Positions 1 through 10,899 of a stretch of DNA of 64,000 nucleotides are shown here, piece by piece. Below the pieces are notes generated by a model. It had not been told where the DNA came from. It worked only from the letters and a program-made list of their open reading frames with translations, and made no database searches. A program made the position numbers and the translations under genes. The DNA is taken from contig JAQFVV010000158.1 of assembly GCA_028023455.1 (NCBI GenBank), positions 2,304,661-2,368,660 of the forward strand, read 5' to 3'. Every line of letters starts with the position of its first letter. Position 1 is the first letter of the stretch. The stretch is from Epiperipatus broadwayi. Lineage: Eukaryota > Onychophora > Udeonychophora > Euonychophora > Peripatidae.

Positions 1-1254
1 TTTTAAGATCTGTGTTTCAGAAGGATTTGATCACAGTAAGTGAATGCTGATTATTTATGAGATGTATTTCAGTGAACTAGACTTTGTAGATAATAATGGC
101 ATAATAAAGCTTTGATTATAACAAAATGAGTATTCTAGAGTAATTGATATTGGTATAAATATGAGAACCAATTACAGGACAGTAGATTAAGTTATAGAAA
201 TAAGATTAATGAGTAGATAGCCATTGTTGATTTCCATGCTTCATTATTATTAAAGTTAGATTAATTTTTTTTTAATAGGAAACTAATCTTAGTTTGCATG
301 ATTTTGAAATGGTTGGATCCCAGTAAAATCTGTCTTGTGATTTAACTATTTCACTATTAATCAAATTAATCATAATATATTGTCAAATAAAATACTTATG
401 ATTCCTGAGATAGCCATAGGGTAGCATTAATGAGTTTAGGTTAAGGTAATTGTGTTAATGTTATTAATTTAAGATTCTTAAATTATAGAAGGGCAGTTAA
501 ATCCATATTAAACCTAGAATATTAAGTTAGTCATTGCTTGTTGTTGGAGTTTTCCCAATAATTATAATAGGATAGTAGCAGGAAAATTTCCACAATAGTA
601 ATACCATTGTGGAGTGTGGTCTATACTTAAAATCTCTCTGTTGTAACCATCCTTGAAGTCTATCTTATAAATTTTATGTGTAGCAAATTTCAATCCCAAT
701 AAAGAGTCTTATACTTTATTGTTGTGATAATGTATTGTTTAGTATTGGGCTAGAGAGTAAAAAAGTAGTAGGGTAGAGATGGTTAGAAGAACGGATGGAA
801 AGGTTACCATATATTATAACCCATACTTGAGTAAAATCTAAAAACTAACAAAAAAAAAAATTCCAAGTCATCAGTTTAACACTTAAATTTTCAGTTATAA
901 GAGTTAACATATATATATTTTAATTAATTTCATTAGAAAAAATCCATTATTATTATTTTAAAGTCTGTTTAGAGAGCAAATGGATATAGACGGCAACACA
1001 AGTTGTAACTATGCCAGAAAGAATAAAAATGAATGAAGGAAGAAAAAATGGTTTAATTTTGGTTCAAATTTTTTTTTTGGTTTAAATCATTTTAAAAAGC
1101 ATTAAAAAGGTAATAAAGACCTAAAAAAGCAAATGAAAGAATTTTATATTTCATTAGCTTATGTACATTTTTAAAAAGTTAAGATATTATTAAATTAATT
1201 TTAAAAAAAAAATTAACAAAAAGCTATTTCTCTAAGTACTGAATCACGACTTAC
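1..1254. other. Start of the next PSMD1 intron (3' side)
   Basis: This AT-rich stretch begins with the minus-strand splice donor GTAAGT at 1249-1254 and runs to the window edge. It holds poly-A and poly-T runs only. I see no exon, RNA gene or recognisable transposon in it. The next PSMD1 exon, which should start with the Gly after the D-A-G of this exon, is not in the window. Confidence 0.75.
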
Positions 1255-1357
1255 CTGCATCAATTACTCCTTGGGCTAATATTGCACCAAATTTAGCCAT
1301 GACGTCATCATGTTTGTCACTAATTACTTTGGTATAGAGTTGACGAAAATCCTTTAC
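1255..1357 (-). CDS. PSMD1: PSMD1 (Rpn2) internal exon, 103 bp
   Basis: PSMD1/Rpn2 is the large non-ATPase scaffold of the 19S base; its PC repeats form a toroid and bind the Rpn13 ubiquitin receptor. The exon encodes 34 residues plus one base: [13 protein letters not shown], then [17 protein letters not shown], then VIDA. Apart from small substitutions this is the animal PSMD1 sequence in the late PC-repeat region, around residues 700-745 of a roughly 950-residue protein (estimate from memory of the family). The acceptor is a long T tract ending CAG at 1358-1360, and the donor is GTAAGT at 1249-1254. The exon starts in phase 0 and ends in phase 1, after the first base of a Gly codon. No stop or frameshift is seen. 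It joins directly to the exon at 57203-57319. Confidence 0.96.
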
Positions 1358-1662
1358 CTGAAAAAAAAAAAAAAAAAAGCTTTTAAAAAGTTGACAAAAA
1401 ATTTACTGAGCAGCACTGTAGTAAAACATTAAAATAAAATGTCTTTTGAAAGAAGGAAAATCTCCTCTTCTTAAAAATAAAAAAGAGGCAACTAAAAAGA
1501 ATAAAACAGAATATTAGATAAACTCTATCAAATCAAAATAACTTGTTTAATTAAAAGAATTTGAACCCAGACTTTCAAACTATCTCCATGGTTCAAATCC
1601 CCTTCAATTGCTTTTAGGTTAAATATATACATTATACTTGTATTTCAAGATTAACTTCTTTA

Positions 1663-1777
1663 ACTAGTTTTTTTTTTTTTCATGTGCCATAGCATCTGCC
1701 GGGAAGCGAACCCGCTAACCCGGAACAACTGCTTATAACGCAGCTGTACTGACCTCTCGACCACCAACGCTTGACAA
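1663..1777 (-). mobile_element. tRNA-Ile-like SINE or retroposed tRNA with poly-A tail
   Basis: Read on the minus strand, 1774-1681 resembles a tRNA. It has a D-arm/box-A-like segment (TGGTCGAGAGGTCAGTA), an anticodon stem CTGC/GCAG with 7-nt loop GTTATAA (anticodon UAU), an enlarged variable region, and a T arm CGGG-TTCGCTT-CCCG (box B). A run of A follows directly (T on the plus strand, 1667-1680). The acceptor ends do not pair and the tail is poly-A, so this is a retroposed tRNA-derived element and not a working tRNA gene. A related head lies at 24004-24080; both begin with GTCAAGCGT and end near ATGCT. Confidence 0.7.
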
Positions 1778-3429
1778 CTTGCATTGCTATAAATAATAAC
1801 TCTTGATCATCATCAGTGATAACTTACAATTCTTTTGACACAATTCATACTAACATCATGATCTTAGAGCTATAACATAACTTTTAATGAATCTCTCATT
1901 AGCATGCATTACCTAAATTGTTAAATTTTTCTTTTAATTTTTATTCATGTATTTTCTTTGGGTTCACCAAAGGCAATTTAGCTTTTTATGCATGCATTTT
2001 GTACTATGAGTAAATATTTTACATAGCATTTTATTACATTGAGAGCATTGTTTTCAATATAAGTTTTTAGACCATAATGGTTTTGTAATTTCATATGTAA
2101 TTTGTACTATCAAGGATTACTGAATTAGCTTATTTTAAGCACAACAATAAGATTAATTAACACATTTATGAACTCTGAATGACTGAAGATTTTTTAAAAT
2201 AAAATTCATGATTTAAATTAGCAGATATTAGTTTAATATTTTTTAAATTTCAATTGCAAATTTTGAAGGATTTATAACGAAACAAACTCAATGGCATTAG
2301 TGAAATATTGTATTACATGACTAAGAATAGACTAATGATGTAACTTAAGATTCAATATTGTGTTTACCTGAATGTATAGCTCACTAATTAATCTTTTATT
2401 CAGAATTGAGTTTTCTCCAGAAACCAAAGATAAATGACACAGAACAAAAATTTTACATATAAAAAATGTAAATAATCTAATCTACATGAATAGAGTAATA
2501 AATCATATCAGAAAAATTAACACTTTTAAACCTGAACTATATCTTTACTTTAAACAAAATAACAATGAAAAGTTTACAACAAATAAATTCCTTGGTGAGC
2601 AATGAAAACTTTTTTTAAGAAAACCAAACAATGACCTATTTTTGTTAAAACTATGTAATATTTATCAAGCTCTTTCACATGTTTTACCTCTATTTAGTGA
2701 CAGATCAGCTAAAATGCATCTACAAAACAATAGTCCATATTTATTTATTTATAGTATAAGTAGTTGTTTGGTGGAATCAAATAATATTTAAGAAACCAAG
2801 TGTCAAGATTGACATACAAGTTCTATACTAAGTGACTAAAGCACTCTTATAGTTGTTTTTACTTTTGTCAGCAGAAATCAAAACATGAAACCGTAACTCT
2901 TGAATTACCTTACAATATAAACTAAACTACTTAAAACTATTTCTGTTTAAAACTTACTGATTAAAAATACTTTTATGTTCTTATTGATATTATATAATTG
3001 CTGAGACATTGGCTATTAATATTATACCATGCAGTAAAATAGATTTAAAAATAATTTGTATATAGAAACATATTAAAACAATATGCAACCATAGAATAAT
3101 AATTTTATGCTGCCTTAAATTGATTTACTCTAACTTTACATAAAATTTTGCAATTTAAATTCATAATTAAGCTGCAAATTTAAAATAAATCAATCAAATG
3201 CATTAAAATGGATATTATTTATTTTTTATTCTCTTTTTACATATTTTCTAATCTTGAAGAATGTTTTATTCTCTTTTGAATACTTTCTTATATAAAAGAA
3301 CTTAATATTCTTATGTAAAATATATGTTAATTGCTAATATTTTACTTCTATTGCTAGAATTCCTTTAATAAATGACTTCATTTAAAAAATGTCTTTTTTT
3401 TGTAATCAATAAAAAATAAAATGTAGATG
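1778..3429. other. AT-rich intron sequence, mostly featureless
   Basis: Apart from a 65-bp segment at 1801-1866 (TTGATCATCATCAGTGATAA onward) that matches the repeat family at 45511-45600, this stretch shows only AT-rich low-complexity sequence. I see no coding potential, tRNA or clear terminal repeats. Confidence 0.6.
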
Positions 3430-4030
3430 AAATATTTTGAGTAGTAGATTGACTGCAATGAATATTTTATCACAGACATAGTCTTCAGAATTCGAAGAAA
3501 TGATGTACTTATAAATATCTCAACTTTTTTTTCACTATATGATGTGCATTGACATCAATCACTCGAAATAACAACAATAACAAAATTAGTTACATTTATT
3601 GCCTTTTTTTTTTCTTTTTGAGAATACTAAAATAAGAAGTCTGTTTTTTTTATTTTCTCAATTTTTTTATCTATTCTTTCAAAATCATTGTCTCTAGGCT
3701 GTAGCATAGCTGGAAATAGCTGCTGGCTACAGTTATGTAGCTTTAATACATGATAGATCAGAAAAAAGTTTTCCAATTAGCTTCAAGACAAGTAATATGA
3801 TAGTTGTTCTACAACATACTACAGATAAAGCTTTATACATTATGGAATATATGCATTTGCTGTTCTTTTCATTCTATTACTGCAATTTCTTTATCACTCT
3901 TCATCAATATTTTCTTCACATTTTCTTATTGATAAAGAAAAGAATGTGGATAAAAAATGTTGAACAGTGATTTCATAGCAATAGACATTTTATTATAGAT
4001 ACGGTCTTCATAATTGACTAAATGATATAA
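3430..4030 (+). repeat. Pair of degenerate direct repeats
   Basis: The segment around 3440-3515 (gatTGACTGCAATGAATATTTT, then a GTCTTCAGAATT block) recurs at 3960-4030 with substitutions (GTGATTTCATAGCAATAGAC, then GTCTTCATAATTGAC). Each is followed by an AATGATRTA motif. The spacing is about 510 bp. The middle holds T-rich runs and a GC-richer patch near 3690-3740. This is an old duplication or two copies of an unnamed repeat; the function is unknown. Confidence 0.4.
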
Positions 4031-4439
4031 TCAGACAGTAGCATTCAATCTGAAGACTTATCAGATGATGTAACTAAAATAAGCAAACTAATTTACTTAT
4101 TAACATCAATAAAATGTATTATGATTTAGAACAGTTTGTTTGATATATTATTAATTTTTTATGCATTTGGTTGAAGATGTAATTTTCTAATTAGAATATA
4201 TAAATAAGATAACATATTATATGTTTTCTATAAATATAAGATACTATTCAAAACAATAAAGTTAAGCCAATATAATCACTATCATAAAATTAAGATTATA
4301 CAATTTAAATATTTTAAAGCTATCAATTTTTGTGTGTGTAAATTTTAAAATAGAAAAATTATTTCTACTTTTAAATTATTCTATATAAAACTTCAATAAA
4401 ATGACATATAATAGTTCATACTGAAACAGTAAGATTTGC

Positions 4440-4585
4440 TTTACAAATCTTCGTTTTTACCTTCTGCACTTCTTTCCTACCCTCACACCCTATTTTGAAC
4501 CCCAATATAAATATCGTAGTGTGTCTGTACTGCCGCTTATATGCCGAAATCCCGCCTAATTTAGTTCGTGAGTATAAATGTTCGT
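4440..4585. other. Short GC-richer island, unclassified
   Basis: This 145-bp patch (GCACTTCTTTCCTACCCTCA through GCCGAAATCCCGCCTAATTT) is clearly richer in G+C and CpG than its surroundings. On the minus strand it contains GGCATATAAGCGGCAG, a TATA-like sequence. It has no open frame and no terminal repeats I can find. It may be the end of a transposon or an old promoter. Confidence 0.3.
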
Positions 4586-5259
4586 GATATATATAATTTT
4601 AAAATCCTAACATTAATAATTTATAAATTGCGAGTATATGCATGTATACATATTCATTTTAAAAAGTAGGTCATATAAGTAAATTTACACACAGACTGTG
4701 ATAATATATTTTAGAAATATTACAATCATAATATTTGCTTTCATTTAGTAAAATAATACTGTAAATAGTTTAAACATGAGAATTTAAAGAGTAAATAATT
4801 TTGTTGTTTTTAGATTTATAAAAATCACTCCACAAATTTTATGTAAATAGTAAATGAGGTTTGGGAGGAGAACAATAGGCTAAATTAGTTAAATTTTGTA
4901 AAATTCATTAATTAGTGGCTTAAATATTTTGCCATCAGATAAACAACAGATGCCCACTCAGATTATTTTTTAATTAAAATATTGTTAAAACAAAATTAAA
5001 GTTCTAATTCCAATATCTTAAAAGTAAAATTAATTACTAATCCCTGTTTTCAGATATTGGGATAAGTTGGCAGCTTTTATTTTGCATTTATTTTTGGTTC
5101 TAGAGTGATCACCACAGGGTAGTGCTATTGTAAGCTCTGTTGGTATATATAGAGCCAATTTTTATTAATTGATATCCAATCCTATGCTTACTCTATGCTT
5201 ATCTATTCTGACTCAGAGTTGTTCTTAGTTAAATTTTTGAGATATTATTTTAAATTTAT

Positions 5260-5640
5260 TCAGTTGAAGTAGCAGTTGAATATACTATTTTGAGAGTTTA
5301 ATACATCAGAATTTAGTGAAACTATATCATTAGAGAAATTCGTAAAATACCAGCCTTTGCCTATTGAAAACAGAATGTCTGAGTAGAAGTTGGCGGTAAG
5401 GCTCTCTTCCTTCTCGGAAAAATGGCCATCCTGTGATATCAGACCATCAGATGCTCCATACCTATTGTAAACTGCCACTGCTGCTGAAAATGTGTCAAAA
5501 TTGATCATGGATTGAAGAAGCTGCCACCTCAAGAAAATGCTGCTTAATTTCCATTTAAGCTTCCAGTTAAAACTGGAGAAGACAAAATGTGCATGGACTG
5601 TCCAACTCATATGAGATAACCTCAATTAACCCAAGAGCTC
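5260..5640 (-). other. Unrecognised 121-codon open frame in a GC-richer block
   Basis: The longest open frame of the window (5260-5625, minus strand) begins MRLSHMSWTVHAHFVF and ends near SQNSIFNCYFN. Composition is less AT-rich than its flanks, which is why the frame stays open. I recognise no domain, signal peptide or membrane helix, and there is no upstream acceptor or neighbouring coding block that would make it an exon. It is most likely part of an old transposable element. I treat it as non-coding until homology is shown. Confidence 0.25.
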
Positions 5641-6229
5641 TTGTGTTGTATATTTCCCTTTAATGCTAGCTAAATTTTAAATGTATTTTTATTATAAAAC
5701 TGCATAATTCTATAAAATATTTTGTAATTTAACTTGTGTGCTTTTCTCTCTATCCTTAGGTTGATATTTTTCTATTTTATATATTTGCTAATTTATTTTG
5801 TCTTTTATTATAGTAGTGTGCTTAGATAGTCATCGAATGAGCGAATTATTTCTTTCCCTTTTATTAATGTGCCACCATATTATTGCGGATAAATTGTATA
5901 AGTGACCCCTTAATAAATGTCTTATAAAATCGCTTGTTTGAGAACTACTTTATTTTATCTTTTATTAATCTTTTAAATAATTATGTCTTTCAAGAAAGGT
6001 ATATTTCAAATTTTTTTTATAATATAAGGATATGCACGAATTAATAAGTGGACCATAAAATATAGCGAAATGCATGACTATGTGTAATCTTATGAATACC
6101 TTTTAAATCATGCATGCCCCTCCATTTTCTTATTTTAAAGTAACTTGTCTTATTGTATTTTCACATAATTTATGAACCATAAAAGTTGAGGTCGAGAATG
6201 TGCTGACCATCTTAATATTATTCAGGAAT

Positions 6230-6760
6230 TGGCTAAGCGCCTTTACTTACTTAGTTATCCTTCTATATTCGTTTACGCTTTATATTGTGTGTTACCAGTG
6301 TAGGCGTATGGGTTGTTGAGACCTGCTTTGTTTCTCTAGGAATTTACAGCTCAGACCTTTCCCTTTCCTTCTCACGGTTTCCAGATAGTGTATGCGCTAA
6401 AAAGCCATACCTGGGAATTTTACGCCTAAGACACCCATCCATGGAGCTTCATGGTACAATGCCAGACTCAGACTGTTTGTGACAAAACCTTCCATAGTGT
6501 CCATGGTGAGTTGCCATCCCATCTGCTTTAATTTTGTTATTTATTATTTTATTTTAATTCACAAAACCATGTGGTTTTAATGTATCTCACTCCATCCTGT
6601 ACATTGATCCTCCACTGGTACCATCAATCTCTTTTAATATTAAGGTTGATATTTTATTCAATTGCCCACGTCTTAATCACTTCCATGCCTCTAGCTCAGC
6701 GAGCTTTTGTCCACACTATTCTTGAATTCAATACAAGTTCTTTTATCCCATGTTAAATGT
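6230..6760. other. Unclassified GC-richer block, possible transposon remnant
   Basis: This block stands out by composition (for example CCAGACTCAGACTGTTTGTG and CACCCATCCATGGAGCTTC). Both strands carry short open frames of 60-80 codons, none with recognisable motifs. An internal inverted pair, CCATGGAGC and TCCATGGTGAG, is too short to define ends. I cannot assign it to a family. Confidence 0.3.
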
Positions 6761-7559
6761 ATAAATTGATTTAAGCAAACACTTATTATATTTACTGTAG
6801 GTCTCGTATATTTTGAAATTAGCCCTTCTTCACCTAACTGTATTTTGTTTAAACACATTATTATAATATATTGCATTAATTCAAGTAATAGGAACTTATA
6901 AATTAACAAGCCATTAATGAATGTAAATCTAAATGGCACTTCATTAAATTTATTTCAAGTCTATATTTTAATGAGTTAATAGCAGGGTCTAGTATATACA
7001 GACAGTGCTTACGTTTATAATTGTTAAGTAAATAAACTTATGGAATTTTACTAACTTAGTTTGAATATATTTATTTATTTTATGCAATCCACACCATTAC
7101 TTCGGTCTATATCATATTTTACATATATTTTGTACCATCCATAGTCATTAGTTAGTGAACCTAATGATGTATTTTAATATAGAGTCTCTTGGTTCTCCCT
7201 GACCTCCAGCATGAAACTATGCTATTAGTAGCATCAGATGTGTTATCATGTAAGTGGTGCTGTGGAGCATAGATTTTAAATTCTAACTTAGGGTTTCTAG
7301 AAAATAACCTCTCCTAGAGTGTTGAGTTTCATGACTGGGGTTTGAATTCTGCAGTGTGTTAATGAGATGGACGAATCTGACCATTACAATACTGATTATT
7401 AAACCTTAAATTAATTATAGCTAAATATATACTTGTAAAAAAAAATTACTAAAATTCTTCCATGACTATGGTTTCATCTATTGATTTTTTCAAGTGAAAT
7501 TCAATAATATATATTTACAAAAAACAAAATAGCCTTATCATCATTCATTTCAAAAACCA

Positions 7560-8990
7560 ACGTTCTTTAACATCAAAATATGTCTTCATGAGATTGATAA
7601 CCACAGATTCAAGAAATTTTATCACCAGAGGTTCTTTTATTCATAAAAGATATCAATTTAGCATTGTCAAATATTTTTTGATTTGAATTATATCCATTTT
7701 TAACTCTACTCTTATAAACTTTTAATAACTCTACATTATTAAAACTTAATTTACTTTGACCACTATACATATTATTACAACTGCAAGAAATCTTATAAAG
7801 TACATCCAGAAATAGATTTGCTATCAAATGATTGTTTTGAACTATAGAATTTAACTCAAGGCCTTTTTTCTGGACCATTTCATACCACCCAATAGAAAAT
7901 TATTCTTATAAAGCAAATTACAAATTGATGAATTAAATAGTAAAAAAATAAACTCTTTATTCTCATTAATAAATCTTTTATTATTAAAGACTTATAGATA
8001 TTTTTATTAAATATAATATTTCTAATAAATTTATGATTATAACTGAAATAAATATAATTTAAAAGCAAATTGACTCCTTTGAATATACCCATTATTTTCA
8101 AAATTATTAAGCCTTCTATTCCTATAACAAAAAGAACTTATTCAATTATAGGTCAGATGCAGCACCACATACTATGGGGAAACCAAAGCCACTGTCAATA
8201 ATAGAGCTGCTCAGCACATGTATACATAGAGAAGAGCACAAAAGAACAACGACAACATTTCAATATTTCTTGAACATGAGAAGCAGACTGGTCATAGGTT
8301 CAAACCCACCAACCGCAAAATTGTGTGTAATAAAACTAACAACTGCAAAAGGAAGATAAAAGCTTATTTTATCATCAATGATAATTATGCTATTAATAGG
8401 CACGGCACATGCTTAGCTATCTCCAGAAAATGGACAAGTTAATTAATTTACATATGCATTTGCATACATTACCATTTAACAATATCACAACAATGATTTA
8501 AAATCTATTTTGGCTATAACACATTGAAAGCACTTAGCCTACATTGATTTATTTTGATTGTTTGCCATTAATAGCTTCTTCACCCAGCGTTTTAAAGCGC
8601 TTGTATATACTAAAGCTTATAATAGTATATTTAATTCTGTTATAAGTTAGAATGATTTGCTTTAATTATATTTAAATTTAATTGATGTGGATCATGAATC
8701 TAATTAAATATTCGATACAAAATTTTTCTTATGAGTAAAAAGTTAATAATTGTCTGGTTTTATCATATTTCTTAAATTTTTTTCTTTGATAAAGTGACTG
8801 CAAAATAAAATATTATCAACTTTATCAATACTTAAATCTAGAAATTTTAATTTAACAAATTCAAAGTACCCCAGCTACCTCAATAGTAAAATTAATATTA
8901 AAATCAAAAGCATTCAATCTATCAACAAAATCTTACAATTTATCTTCCTAAATAACAATCATTAACATAACTAACAAATAATTTTAAAGA
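7560..8990 (-). mobile_element. Penelope-like element relic (RT C-terminus and GIY-YIG), minus strand
   Basis: Read on the minus strand, about 8990-8690 encodes, over frameshifts, pieces of the C-terminal PLE reverse transcriptase: DFVDRLNAFDFNINFT, then LKFLDLSIDKVDN. From 8101 follow YNHKFIRNIIFNKNIYKS and LIIKDLL. At 7878-7609 comes a GIY-YIG-type endonuclease start, LYKISCSCNNMYSGQSK, then LLKVYKSRVKNGYNS. The order RT to GIY-YIG is the standard PLE layout. The motif that is normally G-[IV]-Y-x-[IV]-x-C-x-C then Y-I-G appears as LYKISCSC then MYSG. There are many stops, so it is dead. A second, plus-strand copy of the same subfamily lies at 9165-10110. Confidence 0.75.
8150..8360 (+). mobile_element. 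Penelope-like GIY-YIG fragment, plus strand
   Basis: In one plus-strand frame the translation reads CSTTYYGETKATVNNRAAQH and, further on, ISIFLEHEKQTGHRFKP. Y-x-G-E-T-K followed by a basic helix and then H-E-x-x-T-G-H is the PLE/UvrC-type GIY-YIG core. It lies inside the minus-strand PLE relic in the opposite orientation, so it was probably inserted there, or the region was inverted. About 210 bp survive. Confidence is moderate because the frame is short and carries a stop. Confidence 0.5.
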
Positions 8991-9164
8991 AACAGAAAAA
9001 TGATTAATAACACTGCTCTCTAATAAACCAATACACAGAGCACATTAAAGAAGAAATAAAAAAAACCCAACAACTTATCATTCTTTAATTATACGTAAGA
9101 TACATAGAATCCTCTAATAATAATAGTAAATCAATGAATAATCTTAATTTTATCTGCAGAAAAA

Positions 9165-10110
9165 TATTCATAAAGTTATTTTATTTTGTAGTCATTTTAT
9201 TAAACAAAAAAGTTTAAAAAATATGATATAGCCAAATAGTTACCAACCTTTTACTCAAGGCAAAACTCTCTCCATACAGTAGTGCCAGCCTGTGCCAATC
9301 AGAGTAATCAATGGACGCCAGAAGGCTTGTGCATAAAATCCCTATCCAATGCCTACTCATCCATTATCCCCAGATTAGTTTCTGGCTTGTGATTGGCACA
9401 GGGTGGCATTACTGTATGGAGAGAGTTTTGCCTTGTTTAATAACAATTATGTGCTAGTAAGAGATAGTGATCATGTGATGTTTAGTGGTTTAACCTTTTA
9501 CTCATAAGAAAATTTCTTTACTGAATTTTTATTATAAAAGTAGAAGTCTTAATATTATGAATTTATTAGAAATGTTATATTTAATAAAAATTTCTACAAG
9601 TCTGTTAATAATAAAAGATTTAATCCTTAGTGAGTACAAAGAATTTATTTTTTTAACATTTAAATCATCAATTTATAATTTGAATTATAAGACTAATTTT
9701 CTATGAGGTGGTACGACAATGACCTGAAAGGCCTTGATGTAATTCATTACTAAATAGTTCAAAATAGTAATTGGTAAAAAATCTATTGCTGAATGTACTT
9801 TATAAGATTCTTGCAGTTGTTATAAAATTTATATAGTTCAATATAAATTAAGTCTTAATAAAAAAGATAAAGTTTACAAAAGTAGAATTAAAAATAGATA
9901 TCCTAATTCAGTTTTGTATAGTTATGAACTGAATACAGGTCATAAAATATTATTTGACAAAGCAGAAATTATCTCTTAAGAAAGAAATGAATTAAAAAGA
10001 AGAGTAAAAGAAACTGATGATAAAATTGCTTGAATCCAGGCCATTAATCTCTTGAAGACATCCTTTGATGTTAAAGGAAGTTGGTTTTTGAAGTGAATGA
10101 TGGGAAGGTT
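9165..10110 (+). mobile_element. Penelope-like element relic, plus strand, split by a later insertion
   Basis: From about 9165 the DNA matches the minus-strand PLE at 8830-8700 in reverse complement (TTATTTTGTAGTCATTTTAT against TTATTTTGCAGTCACTTTAT). The match stops at 9257, where a 234-bp element is inserted, and resumes at 9505. Downstream frames read LIIKDLILSEYKEF, then LYKI, YKSRIKNRYPNS, YELNTGHKILFDKAEIIS, ERNELKRRVKET and SFDVKGSWFLK: the GIY-YIG half and C-terminus of a PLE. Multiple stops and frameshifts. With the copy at 7560-8990 it forms an inverted pair. Confidence 0.75.
9258..9491 (+). mobile_element. Snap-back element (family SB) with 13-bp target duplication
   Basis: The element starts AGGCAAAACTCTCTCCATAC and contains a long imperfect hairpin. 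The left arm is 9259-9306; the right arm, about 9387-9436, ends GGAGAGAGTTTTGCC. After the hairpin comes a single-copy 3' segment ending GATCATGTGATGTTTAGTGG. Both sides carry the identical 13-mer AACCTTTTACTCA (9245-9257 and 9492-9504), and the flanking PLE sequence is continuous across the insertion. Long duplications and ends that are not inverted repeats suggest retroposition rather than a cut-and-paste element. Relatives are at 52053-52221 and 56383-56439. No coding capacity. Confidence 0.8.
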
Positions 10111-10369
10111 ATTTTGTTTTGTATATATATATATATATATTGTATCGTTTTCCGTAACATATATAAATAAATGTTACAATATATATATATATATATATAG
10201 TATTATCTTGATTAATTTCACTTGAAAAGGTCTATTTATTAATAGATAAAATCATGATCATTGAAGAATTTTAGTAAAATTTTGTTTTTTGGCTAGTATA
10301 GTAATGGTATATAATTTTCTATTTTATTTATCATTACTACTAGTAGGCAATATTTAATATATAAACAAA

Positions 10370-10890
10370 AAAAGGTAAATCAACCTCCCCAGGCTATAAA
10401 ATTAAAAGCATTCTATATGTATTCTTGGAACTCTGATATTATAAGTATACATTTATCAATATTGTTGAAAATTCTAAGTGAATTTAATATATCAACCAGA
10501 ATCTCTCTTTTTTATTCAACTTGTTTTAACAATTAATTAAGATTTAATAAGTAAACATTAAATTAAATACAGCTCGATGTATATATACAAATGAAGGGAA
10601 TAAATTCCCCACTCTTGGGCTATGAATTAAAAAACATTCTAAATGCTGAACAAAAGATCAATAATAGAATGGATCCACTATTCTTGGAGTACTGATGTTT
10701 ATAAGCATGCTTATGTCAACACTGTTGAAAATTCAGAATAAATTTAATATACCAACTACTTGTAATATGACATTTAATAGTTATTAAACTAATAATCAAT
10801 TACATAAGACTGGAGACAGAATCTCTCTTTTTAATTATCTTGTTCATAATTAAATAAGACCTAATAAGTAAACATAAATTAACTATTTCT
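10370..10890 (+). repeat. Two partial copies of the inverted-repeat family of 12.6-13.8 kb
   Basis: Two direct copies are visible, about 10380-10545 and 10590-10880. They share blocks such as GTTGAAAATTCWRARTGAAT and AATAAGTAAACAT. The second matches the right arm of the palindrome at 13440-13650, including AATAGAATGGATCC, then GATGTTTATAAGCATGC and ATAAGACTGGAGACAGAATC. They show that the family is dispersed or locally duplicated. No frame or gene is present. Confidence 0.65.
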
Positions 10891-10899
10891 TTGGCCTGC

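Noticed and set aside
1681-1774. Functional tRNA-Ile(UAU) gene
   Set aside because: Acceptor stem ends do not pair, the variable region is enlarged, and an A-tract follows directly, so it is a retroposed tRNA-derived repeat.
5260-5625. 121-codon minus-strand open frame as a gene
   Set aside because: No recognisable domain, no splice context and no partner exons. Its openness follows from local GC-richer composition. Kept only as an unclassified block.
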